From: Viscum album
Taxonomy: Eukaryota > Streptophyta > Magnoliopsida > Santalales > Viscaceae
Reading direction: 5' to 3'
Assembly: GCA_963277665.1 (NCBI GenBank)
Contig: OY728142.1
Coordinates: 7,578,001-7,642,000, forward strand
Length of the DNA: 64,000 nt
Positions 35,665 to 47,973 of the stretch are shown one piece after another. Below the pieces are notes generated by a model, which saw only the letters and a list, made by a program, of their open reading frames with translations, made no database searches and was not told the origin of the DNA. Position 1 is the first letter of the stretch; every line of letters starts with the position of its first letter. A program made the translations under genes and the position numbers.

Positions 35665-38285
35665 TCATGACCCTTCCCCTGGGGCCTGTACCATGAGTAC
35701 CCCAAGACCAAAATCCATAGGCCAGGGATGGTGACTAGCACCGGAGAGACATATCCCAAAAGGAGAAGGCATTAAATTTAAACCTGTACATACACAAATA
35801 TGGAAAACTGCACAAAGATAACCATGATGGAAAAAAAAGTAACATAACCACAAAAAAGTACCACCACTAAATGTAAAGTGTGTAACTGAAAGTAAAGGGG
35901 ACAGAATACGAGCCCAACTAAAAGGAAAGTACAAGATCTAGAGGTCATATACAAAGGATAATACATGAAGGGTAGGTGAAACTCTCCGCTGGATGTCAAT
36001 GCAGCACACCACACCTATCTATCCACCTCCAAGCACCATCTAGTCCTGGCTCCCCAATGTCCTGGTCAAAGCTGTCCATCGTCTGCACAAGACAGAACAG
36101 GTGCAGGTGAAGCCCGTGTAGGGGTGATTATAACAATACTTAGTAGGCACCATGAGAACCCTGAAGGTCTATCAGTAATCCACAAAAGAAAACACCACAA
36201 TGTAAATAGAACAAAGGTAATACCAATAAGAAAGATCTCAAACACATATCACAAAGTAAAAGACACAACTCACACCAGGTATAACTTTTGTACAGAAATA
36301 AATATGATTAGTTGTAAATCAAGATCATCTTATTCTGTTGAGAGGATCTATTGCTGATCCACACAAGGTCTCTAGGTACTGACCCACATAGGCTCTCTAG
36401 GTGCTGACCTACACAGGATCACTATTCATTTTTCACGTCAAAACTAGCCACTGGATTCCCACACTTAGCACGCTTGATCCTAGGAGGATTGGCTCCTCAA
36501 ACCATCGACCATACCCCAACTTCCATGAATTCACACATATAGTAAACCAAAAGATTCGTCTCATCATAAGGGTCCCAACATAATATATGGCACGCTGAAC
36601 GGACGCCCAGTCTGCAAGATATGAGAATTTTTGTAAAAAGGTCCTCATTGGATTCGAGTGAAATCCAAATAAACCATACACCAAATTCCTCCAAAACCTA
36701 TGTAGAGTATATTAGAAGTATTTTCCCATTGAAAGGGTCCTAACTCCACCAATGGTGCGTCAATTGGACGCTCGGTTTTAGAGATATGAGCATTTTAGTG
36801 AAATAGGGGCCGGTTGGGTCTGTGTCAGGTCCGACCCTGCCCAATAGGGCAGGTCCGACCTAGTAGCGTGGGTCCAACCCAGTAGTATGGATTTGGACGA
36901 TGGGTTTTCCCGATATACCAGAGGTGGAATGACCTTTGTCCTGGCTAGGACGCGACTGGGAGCCGCGTCTGGCTCTTTACTGCCGCGATCAAGCGACCAC
37001 ATCCCGCCATGTGCTGCGCCGCATGTGGTCTTCGAAGCGGCTCAGCGGTTGTGTCCTCCACATCACCCGTGTACTAAGTCCATAGGTTGAATTTGGTCAA
37101 TGCAGCTCCAACATGATGAATCAAATCTCCAGTTCCATGATTGAGCGACCACGACCACCACCGTTTTCCTGGGCGGCCCGGACATGGGCCTCCATCTCCA
37201 CACCACTGTGGTGTACCAATGGGCATACTGCCTCCATCTTCTCATGGCCTTTTCCACCGGACAATGCCGAATTACTTTTTGAGAAATGATCCATGAATAA
37301 CACACATGCAGAGGGTCTAGGTACTTATTCGGGTCGGTCCGCACCCTTTGTGTTAGAAGTTTAAAAACATGGGGAGGTTTTGTGATTTTAATTCAACCAA
37401 CACGAGTGATAGTATAATCCCAGATAGGGAAAACCCAAAACAACTCACCCTCCAACAAGAACACATGGTCTATGGATTAAAATGTTCATGAGTTAATCCT
37501 CATTCATCGTTTGGAATAATAATAAGAAAACATTAAAATCAAATAACCCCTACCTGGATTCGTTGGATCCACTGATGACGAACGATGCGATTCATGTTGT
37601 CATCGATCCAAGATCATTGGAGTTCATTGCCACTTTTTAATCTCCGGATCCTATCCTCTAAAGTCTATCACTTCATGATTTATTATTTATTAGAGTGGGA
37701 TTTCTTTGGATGTTCGTCAGAGATTCATAAAATTTATTAATCCCCAAACTTCAACATGTTTGATTAATAAAAGAAGCATGCATAACAACACTACTCTCAT
37801 TAATGACGCTCATTAATGACCAACATTTAATTAGAAATTAAAGAACCATTAAGATCACAAAATCACAGTTACAAAGGATCCATTAGTGAATCTCCATTAA
37901 TGATCCTCATTGTTGCACCGTTGCATCGTTTTCCACCTCTTAATAATGTGAAAAATAAAATTACTTTGGAAAAGTTATTTTATTATTTTCCTTAAAAAGT
38001 CCCAAAAATTAACTTTTCCATTCGACCCTTTTCCGGTATAAGTTAAGTCATTTCTAGGTGAATCATAGAATTATGTATTCAACTGTGGCCCATTATTTTC
38101 GATCCGAGCACCAGTTCAAAAGTTATAAAATCCCGCTCACATGTTTACTGATCATACCTTAAAAAAAGTTCTAATAACTATTCCAGGATCACCAGGCCTC
38201 GACATCACATGCCTTCAAAGCATGCGGTCTCATTATAATTCCATATAATAAAATATAAATTACACAGAAATTTCTAGAGATTACA
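35665..38285 (-). repeat. Element 3, 5' LTR (2,621 bp)
   Basis: On the minus strand it starts TGTAATCTCTAG and ends GGGTCATGAAA. The TG start is clear. The far end does not close with CA, and its exact base depends on the phase of the AAAAT duplication. About three copies of the 25-bp repeat lie at 36,349-36,423. Confidence 0.85.
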
Positions 38286-38290
38286 AAAAT
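38286..38290. repeat. Target-site duplication of element 3 (right)
   Basis: AAAAT, after which the array LTR resumes with AGTCAGTATACACACC, parallel to AGGTATAATAAACACC in LTR B. Confidence 0.8.
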
Positions 38291-40832
38291 AGTCAGTATA
38301 CACACCACTTAAATAAAAATTGGTTCATAAATATGAACTATGTCTCAATGAAGGGGAATTGACAGAAAAATTCCTTACTTTTAGTTTCCGCTAACTTAGG
38401 CTTTATCTAACCTCATGTATAATGAAAATAACTGAATTAAGTACTTAATTAAATACCTTATTCAGATTTATTACCCTTTATAAAAATTATTTATAATACT
38501 TTATTAAAAATTTATTAATTACCAATTTTTAATTTCACTAATGGAAGTTAGAACATTTGTTTTTTTGTCTCATTAAAATATCATTGTAAAAGATTCAATT
38601 TTTATTAAGTGGTTTGAAGTTACTAATTCCTTGATTATTAAAGATATAATAATAATTGTTTTAAAATTATTAATAATTTATTATTTCCATTAACTGAATA
38701 AAATGAATATAGTATGTGAAAATGAAAAATGTGATAAACTAGTTTCAGTGCGTTTAATGATCAAAGGCCGATATATTAATAAATATTAAAAATATTAAAA
38801 ATGAATTTCTGAAATCATTAATAAAACATAAATTAATTATTATTATATAATAATCCTTAATCATACACGACATTCACCTTATAAAATCATAAACATACAT
38901 GGTAAAACCTACCCAAACGGTAACATTTTATAATGTTTTCATGAGTAAGATAATATATTTATATAATTATAGTCTGAAATATCAATAATATTAAACATTT
39001 CATAATTAAAATATATTCTTAGAAGACTCATTATTAAAACCATCAAATATAGGCCTACTGAAAAATAAAATCCATAATTAGTGGAGGCGGTTGTCTGCTG
39101 TATACAAATTTAACAATCCCATTTCTCGATAAATAGACAGAATGATAATATATCAAAAATAATCATTTAAAAATTTTATTTGTGAAATATAAAAAATATG
39201 TATTCATAACATTCATCCTTGATACCATCATTGAGAAGTGGTGATAAATAATGAACAACATCACTTCATAGAGGTGGCAATCTATATGTACACACGATCA
39301 ATGTTATCATGTTTTCATAGTTAACGAAAATGATTGAATAATTATTATAAAATTTATAACATTAAATTTGAGTTTTATAATGATAATTATTTAATTATAT
39401 CAATAAGGTTATTTAATATTAGGATAGATAAAATTAAGAAGGAAAAAATAACAGTGAAAATAAGTTATATATGATTGTTTTGACATGAAGGCATTATGCA
39501 TATAAACAGTGACTAGAGGATTTTGGAAGTGGAAAAGTGTTCTAGTAGGATAATTTTTTATATATTTTGAATAATAAATTCTAAGGGATGTTGAGTCTTG
39601 AAGTGGTGGTTTTTTATAATATAAGAGAAGATTATTTTTGGAAGTAAACTTACATGTTCAATAATATGAAGTTACTATTCCTGATTAAATGGCTACAAAG
39701 TCAAAAAAGAGGGGGTAAAGTGGGTTTGGGTCAAAATGTACCTCAAAAAATCATTTGAAAACATGTTTTTAACATGTTTTTCCTTTTATCCTTACCAAAA
39801 TACTTTTTACCATTTTTACCTTTTACTGGGGTAACTATTTTTTAACCATAGTAATTAATTTTAATGAAAAAAAATTAAAAATGACCTTATTAAGTAATTT
39901 AAAACTAATGATTTAAAATTTTAAAATCCTTTTTTCATATAAAATTTATAAATGTGTAAAAAGATAATTTTAAAATAAACTTACTTAATCACGTAAAAAT
40001 GTTTTTTAGAAATTTTTTTTTCAGATTTAAATTTATATATAAGATAAAGTAATCATTATTACTAATTTTAATGACATAAATTGATTTTTTTTTAAAAAGG
40101 TTGGGGCCGAAGCCTCAATTTATTATTTGAAAGAAAATACCTCTTTATACTAGGTAGAGGAAGACCCATTACATAGCCCAAAGGACCAAGGCCAAGTGGC
40201 CTAAATACAAGGCTTGAAAGCCCATTTGAATGGCCCAAAGGACCCCTTGGTGAACAGTACTGCTACAGTACCCACACTGCTACAGTACCACCACCGCTAC
40301 AGTATCTGCTACAGTCCCTTCGCCACTACAGTGCTATCACTGCTACAGTACCGCCGCTGCTACAATTCCTGCTATAGTACCTGGGAAATTCGCCCCCCTT
40401 CTACAGTACCTAGGAAATTCGCCCCTCCTACAGTACCGCCACTGCTACAAACCATTTTTTTAACTAAAATTCAATCTTTTGAGAAAAAACTCAAAATATT
40501 ATACAAAATACATTTTAATGTGAGGAATCAAAAAATGAATTTTAGTTATCAAATTTAAATTCTATAATTCTATAATTTAGTTTTTAAAACATAATACATA
40601 ATATTAGGGAAACATATTTTATTTAAAATAACATTTTTCAATATTAACTCATATTAATTATATATCTTCTAAAGGTAATAAATTCTAATTATTTACCATA
40701 TTAGTGTTTATTATAGATTTATTAATGATTTTATTATAATATTTCATTGTTTATTGAAATTTTTTGTAGTGTGTAGTATAAGTTATCAAGCATAACATCA
40801 GTTTTACATGGTCCAATATTTTCGTTCATTAC
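38291..40832 (-). repeat. Array LTR A, second part
   Basis: Continues LTR A after element 3. A TATA-like box on the minus strand (TTATAAAAAACC) lies at about 39,607-39,619. Relatives of the LTR module occur near 39,080-39,110 (GTGGAGGCGGTTGTCTGC) and 39,240-39,320. It ends near TTAC at 40,832, before a run of eight C. It contains the CTACAGTA patch at 40,094-40,453 in place of about 280 bp present in LTRs B and C. Confidence 0.8.
40094..40453. mobile_element. GC-richer insertion with CTACAGTA repeats
   Basis: A block absent from LTRs B and C and bounded on both sides by ATTTTTTTAA-like sequence, a possible 9-10 bp target duplication. It starts GGTTGGGGCC and ends ACAAACC, so the tips may be a minimal inverted repeat (GGTT/AACC). 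At 40,254-40,449 it carries about nine GCTACAGTA-type motifs separated by GC-rich spacers. The open frame at 40,214-40,558 is generated by these repeats. It may be a small non-autonomous DNA transposon or a fragment of another LTR; I cannot decide. Confidence 0.5.
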
Positions 40833-42445
40833 TTCCCCCCCCAAAAAAATTACTTCCTCACAATTACAATTATTGATTCCTAATAAATATGGCTAGGGAC
40901 ATTATCGATTAATATATATCTTCTAATGAGATATTTATATTAATATATGAAGTTATATCAAGATACTTATCTTTTACTCAAAAATCATTATGAAATCATA
41001 TTCCTAGGTATGTGTATGTCCTAATCATTTATTGTAAATAAAATTCTATTCCCAAAAAAAAACTACACCTCCATGGCATAAAACTTATTAAAAATCATAT
41101 ATTCTTCCAAAAATAAATCATATCTTCAATCCTCAAATATTATTAATCACTGGTTTATAAAATTACATATTTTCATATATATACCATTATCCTTAAAAAC
41201 ATCTCAAATAAACTATCAATACCATGGTTAAAAATACTATCTTACTCACTTCTTCTAAAATAACTCAACGACTAAATCAAGTATATATTAAATGTAAGAG
41301 TTATCCATAACTAAATCATGAATTCTTAAATATTTATCCCCCCAAAATATAACCTTATCATAAAATCACTTTTCAAGGTCATGGAATCCATTTAATATAT
41401 GTTTCAAAAACTATAAAGTAAAACTAATAAATAATAATCCTTATATGTTTCACTTAACCCTCACAACTTTTAGCATATACCAAAATACCATCGATAAATA
41501 TCACTCACTATGAAAATATCCATGATTATCAAAAGTTAATTTATTTTATAGTATCAACCTAACTACCTTATCTAAGACCAAGAAACTCACCTTTTCTATA
41601 ATAACATGAATATACTAAGTTTCTCAACCATTTAAGTATGCTCACTTATTCATTTATATAAAATAGTAGTTTTTGGTCACATACCTTTCTCTTCTTCATT
41701 CTTGTCATCCTATTTTAAATAAATACTAAAACCGAAATTATTATGATAATATATAGAAGAATCATAGTATATGGATACAAATATAAATCCTAAGATGTCT
41801 TATATAATAAAAAATCCATTTGGACCAATGATATTGTCATTTCAACTACATCATACTTGGTTATTCCTATAACTCTATTAAATTTACATTGGTTATTTTA
41901 TGTTGTGTTATATCATACTTATTAACCTAATTAATTAAATAAATTAAGAAATAATTCCTTTATAATGGGTTTTAAATAGAAAGTTATTGAATAAATTATA
42001 TACCCCATGAGTGTCTAGAAAGGTGTGAAATTAGGCCTCTTTTTCATGCTCCAGATCATGGTTGACTTAATACCCATAACACACTCTTTGGGCTTGTTAC
42101 CCCTTGGTATAACTATTCTTAATCTTGAATCCACTTTATAGTATATTGACATGGATGTATTTTATTTGGAAACCACACAACATCTAATTTACTAAAACAT
42201 TAAGATGTTATCCTACAATAAGACATGCATCATAGACTTTTCCCTAGAGGTTCCTCTAAATTTTTATTATCATAATCCACAAAATATTCAATATTTCATC
42301 AACTTACTTAAAGGGTTATCTACGCCATCGAAATTAGGATAAAATTTATCTTATAAAACTTTTATAACATTTCAAACACTTACATTATCCTAAACTGATA
42401 AAATCCTAATCACTAAAGTTATCTAAACCATGTTTTGATACCAAA
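40833..42445 (-). other. Array internal segment 1 (non-coding)
   Basis: On the minus strand it begins with a primer site TGGTATCAAAA (42,433-42,443), 2 nt after LTR B, and ends with a purine run complementary to TTCCCCCCCC (40,833-40,842). The first ~500 bases after the primer site are homologous to the leader of element E (60,350-60,700). There are no long frames and no gag or pol similarity. Confidence 0.8.
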
Positions 42446-44258
42446 TATGAAAGCACAGACTAAACCATCTAGTAATTAGATGAATTAAAGAAAATTTTTC
42501 ATTAAAATAAATTACAAAGACTTTTTAGGTTTAGAGTTTTAGAGAATTATAACAAAAAATTAACTAATAAAACTCATGACCTTTTAACTAATGAATATTT
42601 TTTCCATTATGTGTGAAAATTCTTAATCCATAAGAAGTATTCAATATCTCACATAAATTATTAATAAAATAAGCTATTATTGATATTATTTTTTTTATCT
42701 TCATAACATGGGGAATGAAAACATAATGAAGAGGGATATCAAATTATCAATAATGGGAGAATAACCAATTCATCAAGGATGAGTTTATATGAATAAGTAA
42801 AAACATGAGTACAAGAAAAATATCATAACATCATATGTTATGAACAAAAAAAGTGAGATTCTAAGTACATGTCTTAATAACTTAAAACCATAAAATATCA
42901 ATATGGAAACATAATAAATATAACACAACATATAAACATTAAACATAAATCTTGAATCATGATAGCATGAGATCAAATGAATAACACACATAAAATATGG
43001 AACAAACATAACCATAAAAAATGTTGTAAAAAATGTTTCCAAATCATTTTCACACAAAAACTTGTGAAAAAATATTCATGTATCTCATTCATACAAAAAA
43101 CTTGTCAACAAATATTCCCACATCTCATTCATACAAAAAACTTGTGAACAAAGCCTCCTGCATCTCATTTAAACAAAAAACTTGTGAATAAGGATTCTTG
43201 CATCCCATTCACACAATATTTAATCATCTCAAGTGTTATAAAACCTTAAAAATGACATAGAGGAAGATATAGGACCCCACACATCATTATTCATAAGTAA
43301 AAGTTCCACTTAAAATAAAAAATTCATTATGTCATAAAAAATACATGGAAAAAGAATGGGTTTCTTAAACATTTAAAAAAATAAGATAAAATAAAATTAA
43401 AAGATCATAAAATATCAAAAATATCATTCTCCAAAAGGAATCACATCACAATAAAATATATAAGGTGATCAAAACATCACTTCATAAGAGATAGTTATTG
43501 ATGTTTAAATAAAAGTTAAAATAAAAAAGTTTTCATAAATAATTTTAAAACATTGATTTAAAAATTACTTTTAATTTTTTAAGGGAAATAAAATAAACTT
43601 AAAATCCTTATTTTAAAGATTTTAAAATTAAATATCCTTAAAAATGAATAAAGTTTATAAGAAACAATATAGAGTGGAAGATAAAAACAATTGCTTTTGA
43701 ATGGATGGAAAACTTTAGAATATTTTAACATTCCCTTATTAAAAACACACCTATTAAATGATTTTAAAACATCCATTGTAAAATGAGGTAAAAAGAAATT
43801 TAATTTAAACAAATATATAGAGATGAGAAGAAAATTATAGATTATTTATAATTATTGAGAATAAAAATTTCCCAGATTTATTATCACATTGGGGAGATCT
43901 TGATTTTAGAAAGAGGTTGAAAATAAATCCTTACAACTTAAGTATAATTTAAAAAAAATATGTAAGTAGAATGGCTGTGAAATTAAACTTAAAATATCAT
44001 TAATAAGTAATTAATTAATTATTTAATATATAAAATAGGTATAATAAACACCATTTAAATAAAAATAGGTGCATAAATATAAACTATATCTTAATAAAGG
44101 TAAATTGAGATAAAAATACCTTACCATGAGTTTTTACTAACCCAGACTTGATATAACATCCTATATAACGAAAATAACTGACTTTAAGACCTTATTCTAA
44201 TTCATTACCCTTCCTAAAAATTATTTATAACGATTCAGTAAAAATATTTTACTTATTT

Positions 44259-44273
44259 ATAGTACTTTTTACC
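44259..44273. repeat. Target-site duplication of the LTR B insertion (left)
   Basis: ATAGTACTTTTTACC; the partner at 45,701-45,715 reads ATAGTTATTTTTACC, with two mismatches. LTR C has ATAGTTATCTTCACC at the same place, close to the right copy. Confidence 0.65.
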
Positions 44274-45700
44274 AACTCCAATATATATTTTTTATTTTGA
44301 AAAAACTTTTAATGGTGAAGTGGGAACCCCACAACCAACAATGAAAGAAAAAAAATTCCCAATACAAAACACTATCAAACCAAATTCAAAATTCAAAAAA
44401 TTTCAAAAAAGAAATACTCAATTTTCAAATTTTAAAATTGAAGAGAATCACACATGTACGAAAGAGCCTAGATACCATCACACTAACCCTGAAATCACGT
44501 CACCACATTGAACCAACCACCTGTATAAACTGAGATTCCTCTCATAACTATATTCAATGAAAAACAAATCCATGCCCAGTGGATCATAAATGGAGAAAAA
44601 AGTGCCGATGCAGTATGAAACACATTGAACACCAACATCCACTCGAGCAGAACATACCAAAACATATTTCTAAACCTTTATACCAGATCAAATGGGAGAG
44701 GAGTGAAGGAGACTTAAAAAAGAGTATAGATCAAAGCATAATCAGCCTCACCAATAGTAATCCACTTAATCCAGGATGGTTATATCCTTCTAAATTGCCC
44801 CATGTGAACACCATGAACTATTTCACTTATGATTTTAATTTATTAAAGATAAATAATCCTTAAAATTATATAAAATATCTCCATACATAAAAAATAAAAA
44901 CATTAAAAAACCTAAACATCAGTGACTTAGAGTGGAAACTCCATTACTAAACACTTCTATTATCATCAAGGATGAAAACAAAAAATGACCAAACCAAATC
45001 ATCATGAAAAAATTAGGGACAAGAACAAGCCTTTATAAGTGAAAACATGAACAAATCTAAAAATTATATGAGACCAAATATTATTTGAGACCTAACAACA
45101 CTACCATGATTAAAATACCACCAGAGAATAAAAAAGGCCCAAATCGTAACCAATGAAGAAAACTGAAACCCTAAGGTAGAATAAAACCCACACAAATCAA
45201 AACTCCCAAAAAAATGATCTCTCAACCATAACATCCAAGAAAACCCCATGAGATCCACTATATCGGACAAATATAGAGTCTAGTGCAATAGATCTGGGAG
45301 AAAGAGAATTCGTTGAGATGAACAAGGGACTCTATAGTGAGCCACAATCACAGAGAGAGAAGAAACACCCTACTGGGAAGGAAGGAAAAATAATAGAGGA
45401 ATGAAACGAAGGAATAACAAGAACTGTGATGCATGAAGAGTGTTCCCTATAGAATAAATAGGGTAACAATAGAGAGATTCCCATATAGTAAAGTGATTGA
45501 AGAATAAAATGTGAATCCTGGAAGCAAAACAAAGAGACAGAGAAAAATAAAGAGGAAGAAGCATCATCAACAAAAAATGAGATAAGAAAGAAATAGAGGC
45601 TGTAAGAGGTCACTCCATTACTAGGGGTAAGAACCATAAATTTAATAAATTCACACTCAAGAGAGTGACCCAAGAGATAAGGGTTCCATCCTTCTCATTA
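44274..45700 (-). mobile_element. 1.43 kb insertion of unknown type in LTR B
   Basis: Absent from LTRs A and C at the same point and flanked by a 15-bp imperfect duplication, a length typical of LINE-type target-primed insertion rather than LTR or most DNA elements. On the minus strand it ends TTTTTTCAAAATAAAAAATA, an A-rich tail-like end, so I place it on that strand. Base composition is less AT-rich than its host. Short frames such as 45,332-45,673 (minus) and 44,579-44,863 (plus) show no similarity I recognise. A truncated LINE, a SINE-like unit or a retroposed transcript are all possible. Confidence 0.55.
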
Positions 45701-45715
45701 ATAGTTATTTTTACC
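45701..45715. repeat. Target-site duplication of the LTR B insertion (right)
   Basis: ATAGTTATTTTTACC, after which the LTR resumes with TACAAATGTTAGAA, parallel to ATGGAAGTTAGAA in LTR A. Confidence 0.65.
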
Positions 45716-47973
45716 TACAAATGTTAGAATGGTTGATTGTTTTTCTTATTAAAATATCATGGTAATAGAGTCGATTCTTACTAAGTGGTTTGAAGTTAAT
45801 AATGAAATTATTATTAAATATATACTAATAATTTTTTTTCAATTATAACTTATGTCTTATTTTCATTAAGTGAAATAATTGAATACTGTTTTTGAAAATG
45901 GAAAATTTGATAAATTTGTTTCGGCATGTTCAACCATCAAAGGGTGACATATGAATAAATATTTAAATTATTAAAAAAACCACTATATAATCATTAATTA
46001 ATAATAAATTCATTATTATTACATGATATTATTATTAAATAACAATAGTTAATCATTCATGATATCAAAATCATGACATCATTCACATAGGAGGTAAAAC
46101 TAACCCAAATGGTAATGTTTTGTAATGTTTTCATGGGTAAGGGAATGTATATAGATAATGATAGTATGGAATATTAAGAAGATTAAAAATTTAATAATTA
46201 TCATATATCCTTATTAAATCCATTTTTATAACTATCCATGTTGGATTGTTATGACAAACAAAATTCATCATTTTTGGAGGCGGTAGTCTACCATACACAC
46301 GATTAAAAATACAATTTCTCAATACTTGAATAGAATGATGGTATTTTAAAAAAATATTGATTAATAATTTAATTTTTTAAGTATAAATAATATTCATTAA
46401 TAAAATCCATAATTTATCCAAGACATGAGAAGTGGTGATGAATAATAAACAACATCACTTTATAGAGGTGGTAATCAGTACGTATGAGCAACCAATGCAA
46501 TCTTGTTTTATTAGTGGATGAAAAGGATTGAATAATTTTTATAAAATTAATATAATTAAATTTAATTATATTAATGATAATTATTTATTTATATTAATAA
46601 GTTTAGATTATTTTAGTATGGTAAAAACTAAGAAGGAAACAATAAGAATAAGTGGATACTCACGTCAGGTACTTGAATTTTCACTAGGAATTATCCTTTG
46701 AAGTGAAGGAATTATTCTTAATAATAGTGACCAAATAATTTTGGAAGTGGGATATGGTTTTATAAGTACAAATTTGGTATATTTAATTCATAATTTCTAA
46801 TCTAAGCTCATCCTTGAAGTGGTTTAAGTTTTGTCTTTTTTATATGTGAAGAGAAGAGTAGGTTTGAAAGTAACCCTTACATTTTCAATAATGAAAATTT
46901 ACTATTCAAGAGTCAATAGAAAAAAATTGAAATTGAGAAGGGTAAAGTGGTTTTGTGTAAAAATTAACCTAAAAAACTCATTTTAAAACATATTTTAACT
47001 TCTTTTTGGGCCTTTTATCCTTAGTAAAATGCTTTTTACCATTTTTACCTTTTACCAGGGTAATTATTTTTTAACCTTAGTAATTAATTTTAATGAGAAA
47101 ATTTAAAATTGAACATTTTACTAATTTTAAACTTATTATTTCAAATTTTAAAATAATTTTATCATATAATTTCTTTTTGAAATTATGAAAATTAAAATTT
47201 AAAATAAACACATTTAATCCTATAAAAATGGTTTTTAGTAAAATAAAGCATTCATGCTTCAAATTTATATATAAGATAAAATTATGATTGTTTCATATTT
47301 TAATGACAAAAATTTATTTATCATGAACTAAATAAATTGTATAAGGCTTTAATTTTATGTTACAACTAAATCTACCTTGAAAATAGTTCTTTTAATGAAA
47401 ATACTACTTTTTTTAATAAAATTCCTTTTTAATTTATTTATATAAATATAGGGAAAATTATTTATAAGATTTAAAGAATATATTAAATTGAATATTTAAT
47501 TATTAAATAAATATTTTATTACTTAAAAGGTGTTTTAGTCATTTAGGTATTTCTTATATGATGATAAATTCACAAAAATCATAATTTTTTCAAAAACTAT
47601 TTTTTGAATAAAAATCGATCTTAAAAAAAATCAAAATTTCATACTATGAAAATTATGATGAGAGGAACTAAAAAATTAATTTTATTTAGTCAAATTTAAA
47701 TTATACAATTTTTAATTTTAGTTTTTAAAAGAAAATACATAATACAAAGGAATAAAATTTTATTTTAAACAACCTTTTCAATATTAAATCATATTAATTA
47801 TTTATCTTCTAAAGGAATTAAATTTTGATGGTTTACTATATTAGTGTTTATTATATCTTTATTAATAATTTTATTCAAATATATTATGGTTATGTTGAAT
47901 TGGGTTTTGTTTGTAATGAAAGTTATCAAACATAACATATGTTTTATAACATCTTGAATTTCACGTCATTACA

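Larger units (their letters stand above)
28505..38285 (-). mobile_element. Element 3: Ty3/gypsy retrotransposon inside array LTR A
   Basis: A GC-richer minus-strand element: 5' LTR 35,665-38,285, primer site 35,651-35,661, decayed gag-pol about 35,320-31,051, and a shortened 3' LTR 28,505-31,050. It is flanked by AAAAT, and the empty site is visible in sister LTRs of the array. The polypurine tract, the end of pol and about 230 bp of the 3' LTR start are missing through a deletion. Integrase ends in the GPY/F and FHVSQLRRY segments. No chromodomain is left, so the clade is uncertain. Confidence 0.9.
42446..47973 (-). repeat. Array LTR B (with a 1.43 kb insertion)
   Basis: Starts TATGAAAGCACAGAC and ends GTCATTACA before TTCTCCCCC. 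Without the insertion at 44,274-45,700 it is about 4.1 kb. The minus-strand TATA-like box is at 46,835-46,846 (CATATAAAAAAG). Module copies lie at about 46,280-46,310 and 46,440-46,510; in the second, AATAAACAA and TTGTTTTATT arms flank a GTACGTAT loop. CTGACGTGAGTATCC on the minus strand near 46,655-46,670 resembles a splice donor. Confidence 0.85.

Noticed and set aside
28510..35670. Element 3 LTR boundaries at TG/CA (28,510 and 35,670)
   Set aside because: Those ends would leave flanks ATTCA and AAAAT that do not match. The empty sites in LTRs B and C support a boundary at 28,505.
40214..40558. 114-residue plus-strand open frame
   Set aside because: Produced by the CTACAGTA repeat block, where the protein repeats the same short Tyr/Cys-rich units.
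45332..45673. 113-residue minus-strand open frame in the LTR B insertion
   Set aside because: Rich in Phe, Ser and Leu with no recognisable domain. It lies in an insertion of unknown type and two overlapping frames exist, so it is likely chance.
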